Positions 4,573-6,438 of a DNA stretch of 6,438 bases are shown in pieces. The notes beneath the pieces were generated by a model. That model was not told where the DNA came from. It did not search any database and worked only from the letters and a program-made list of their open reading frames with translations. The stretch's first letter is position 1; the number at the start of each line of letters is the position of its first letter. The stretch lies in contig CAZKVJ010000045.1 of assembly GCA_964556225.1 (NCBI GenBank), positions 1 through 6,438 on the forward strand, given 5' to 3'. The translations under genes were made by a program, and so were the position numbers. This DNA comes from CAZKVJ01 sp964556225. Lineage in GTDB: Bacteria > Actinomycetota > Acidimicrobiia > Acidimicrobiales > Ilumatobacteraceae.

Positions 4573-6408
4573 GTGGCACAACGACGGCACCGACGCGGTG
4601 GGCGCACGACGCCGAAGGGGACCCGACCGCCGGCCCGGCGCGGGCATCAGCACCGGCACGACGCCGACCGGCCGCCGCTGGTCGACGACGTCGAGGCGCT
4701 GCTCGAGGAGCCCTCGCCGCTCGGGTTGCTCGAGCTGGCCTCGACGCTCGTCGAGCTGTCCACCGCCCGGCCGACCGACTCCTGGCGGCCGAGCGGCACC
4801 GAGCCCGTCGAGCGGCTCGACGGTCCGAACCTGTTCGGGTCGTTCGCCCTCAGCGGCTACCCGGCGATGGCGGCGCTCGTCTCGGCCATCGCCGCCATGC
4901 ACCCCGACGAGGTGCTCGCCGCCCGGCTCCGCCGGCAGCTCTCGACGCAGCGCCTCCCCGACGAGCCCGAGTGGCTCGCCACGATGGCCGACATCACGAT
5001 CACCGAGACGGTCCTGCACGGCGACGTGCTCGACGACGGTGAGAACGTCGTGATCGGGTGGCAATGGCCGGACGGCGAGGCGTCGACGGCCGTCGTGTAC
5101 GTCGACCACAACATGGGCACGATCGTGAAGGACGCGTTCGTGGCCGACTCCAATGTCCGCGACCTGGAGCAGCTCATCAGCACGATCGAGCATCGGGACA
5201 TCTTGCGGCAACCGATCCCACCCGCCGACGCCAAGGCACGGATCGTCGAGGCACTCGGGAACGCCGAGCGAGTGGTCCCGCCGATCGAGACCGACAGCTG
5301 GCCCGCGACCCGACCCCTGGTGGAGTGGCTGCTGGGTCACCTCCCCGACGGCGGCACCGGCTACGTACGCCCGGACTGGCCGACCGAGCAGCGCGAGCGG
5401 CTGCTCGACGAGTTCGTCGCCTCACCGTTCGGACAGGTCGTCGGCCTGGAGCCCTCCGAGGTCCGCGAGCTGGCCGACCCGCTGGTGTGGTTCGCCTGCG
5501 ACTACGGCCCGGGCGATCCGCTGCGCTGGAGCCCGGTGTCCGTCGAGATCGTGCTCGGCGACTGGTACGCCCGCAAGGTCTTCGGTCACCCGCTTGGACA
5601 GCTGCTCCGGCTACCCGACGTGCTGGGCGGGTTCGTGCGCTTCGCGCACGACCGCCGACGCATCCCGCCGGAGCGGACCGAGGAGACGCTGGCCGCGCTC
5701 GCGGAGTGGAGCGGCGAGTATCGCGAGGCGATCTCGCGGCCCGGGCGCTCACGTGGGGACAATGCCCTCAGGCTGGCGCGCATCGCCGCCGGTCTCGACC
5801 CCGACGATTGGGACGAGGACGACGACTGGGAGGAAGAGGACGACGAGGTCGTCGAGCGGGCGATCGAGGAGGTCGAGGCGGTGATGGCCGCATTGGTCGG
5901 TGGGCGGGCGCAGCTCGCAGCGGTCACCGACGAGCCGCTCGGCGACATCGCCTTCGACTGGTCCTGCGTTCCTGACGGCCTGAGCGACGGCGTCACTGCG
6001 ACGCTGCAGCACCTCGACGGCTGGGCATCAGAGCTGTTCGACGACGAGGTTCGCACCATCGCCCGCGGCGTGCTGGCAGGCGTCGTGGCCGCCGACCCAG
6101 CCGTGCTCAGGCGCTCCCCACGGCCGGACGCCCTCGCCGCCAGCATCCTGGCGTTCCTGCTCACCCGGCTCACCGGGCGGATGTCGACGGCAGAGCGTCT
6201 GCAGCTGGGCTGGGGAGTGACCACGCGCAAGGACCTCGCGACCGCCACAGGCATCGCCGCGTCGACCCTCAACAGCCGGGCCGCGACCATCGGCCGAATC
6301 GTCGAGCGCGCCGACATCGATTGGCCGTCGCTGCTGCACTCCTCGCAACGGCGCGAGCTCATCAAGATGATGCACTCCATCGCCCTGTGGCGTTCCCGCG
6401 ACTCCTGA
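4573..6408 (+). CDS. Conserved actinobacterial protein of unknown function (611 aa)
   Basis: I do not recognise a named function. Residues 1-35 are Arg/His-rich and probably disordered. A segment about 90-206 contains WLATMADITITE, then DVLDDGENVVIGWQWPDGEASTAVVYVDHNMGTIVKDAFV (151-190), a pattern I recall from uncharacterised large actinobacterial proteins. Residues 300-385 carry DPLRWSPVSVEIVLGDWYARKV…LPDVLGGFVRFAHDRRRI, also recurrent in that group. Residues 409-437 are a highly acidic tract (DPDDWDEDDDWEEEDDE) leading into a helix. The C-terminal 520-590 holds LAFLLTRLTG and RKDLATATGIAASTLNSRAATIGRIV (552-577), which reads like a helix-turn-helix, so nucleic-acid binding is possible but unproven. 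There is no signal peptide or membrane helix; it should be cytoplasmic. The start is chosen from the −10 box. It appears intact and lies outside the repeat-bounded, decaying segment. Confidence 0.8.
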   Translation: MAQRRHRRGGRTTPKGTRPPARRGHQHRHDADRPPLVDDVEALLEEPSPLGLLELASTLVELSTARPTDSWRPSGTEPVERLDGPNLFGSFALSGYPAMAALVSAIAAMHPDEVLAARLRRQLSTQRLPDEPEWLATMADITITETVLHGDVLDDGENVVIGWQWPDGEASTAVVYVDHNMGTIVKDAFVADSNVRDLEQLISTIEHRDILRQPIPPADAKARIVEALGNAERVVPPIETDSWPATRPLVEWLLGHLPDGGTGYVRPDWPTEQRERLLDEFVASPFGQVVGLEPSEVRELADPLVWFACDYGPGDPLRWSPVSVEIVLGDWYARKVFGHPLGQLLRLPDVLGGFVRFAHDRRRIPPERTEETLAALAEWSGEYREAISRPGRSRGDNALRLARIAAGLDPDDWDEDDDWEEEDDEVVERAIEEVEAVMAALVGGRAQLAAVTDEPLGDIAFDWSCVPDGLSDGVTATLQHLDGWASELFDDEVRTIARGVLAGVVAADPAVLRRSPRPDALAASILAFLLTRLTGRMSTAERLQLGWGVTTRKDLATATGIAASTLNSRAATIGRIVERADIDWPSLLHSSQRRELIKMMHSIALWRSRDS

Positions 6409-6438
6409 CCCTCCGTTCTGGCAGCACCTGGTAGCGCT
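6409..6438. repeat. Partial second copy of the palindromic element at the window edge
   Basis: Directly after the TGA of the 611-aa gene the sequence reads CCCTCC, GTTCTGG (6415-6421) and GGTAGCGCT (6430-6438), in the same order and nearly the same spacing as 2171-2202 of the 67-bp palindrome (21 versus 23 nt between the outer landmarks). The window ends where the central loop would begin, so the complementary arm cannot be seen. If complete, it would also form a hairpin at the 3' end of this gene. Confidence 0.55.

Noticed and set aside
2811..5042. Very long plus-strand open frame (743 codons)
   Set aside because: It runs antisense to the GH3-like gene and out of frame through NTF2-like copy 2 and the 611-aa gene; its composition is low-complexity Arg/Pro/Ser.

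Overview
The window is very GC-rich actinobacterial-type DNA, with G/C in most third codon positions, GTG starts and TAnnnT −10 boxes placed directly before starts as in leaderless transcripts. An Acidimicrobiia-like (Ilumatobacter-type) genome is my best guess, from protein style only. I see no transposase, integrase, tRNA, rRNA or CRISPR array.

Layout: (a) 1-256 is non-coding, with a series of hairpins and a promoter-like block. (b) 271-735 (+) encodes an NTF2/SnoaL-like protein, copy 1. (c) 736-2109 (−) encodes a membrane-anchored diacylglycerol-kinase-family lipid kinase, tail to tail with copy 1 so that the two stop codons abut. (d) 2110-2254 holds a 67-bp near-perfect palindrome. (e) 2255-3010 holds two broken genes: an SRPBCC/polyketide-cyclase remnant (+) and a secreted, lipoprotein-like gene interrupted by TAG (−). 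(f) 3047-4021 (−) encodes a NagZ-like GH3 protein that appears to have lost the middle of its catalytic domain in frame. (g) 4108-4557 (+) is copy 2 of the NTF2-like gene. (h) 4573-6408 (+) is a 611-aa actinobacterial protein of unknown function. (i) 6409-6438 looks like the start of another copy of the palindromic element, cut by the window edge.

The main signal is an exact 446-bp direct repeat (257-702 = 4094-4539). It covers the ribosome-binding region and all but the last few codons of the NTF2-like gene. The two copies enclose 3.39 kb in which one gene looks intact and three look degraded. A promoter-like block occurs upstream of both copies, but the leaders between block and gene have diverged, and the C-terminal tails differ completely. 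This fits an older duplication followed by recent homogenisation, or a recent copy pasted beside the kinase terminator; a misassembly cannot be excluded from sequence alone. I see no coherent pathway or defence system. The genes appear to be individually transcribed, apart from a possible two-gene unit (GH3 plus the broken lipoprotein gene).
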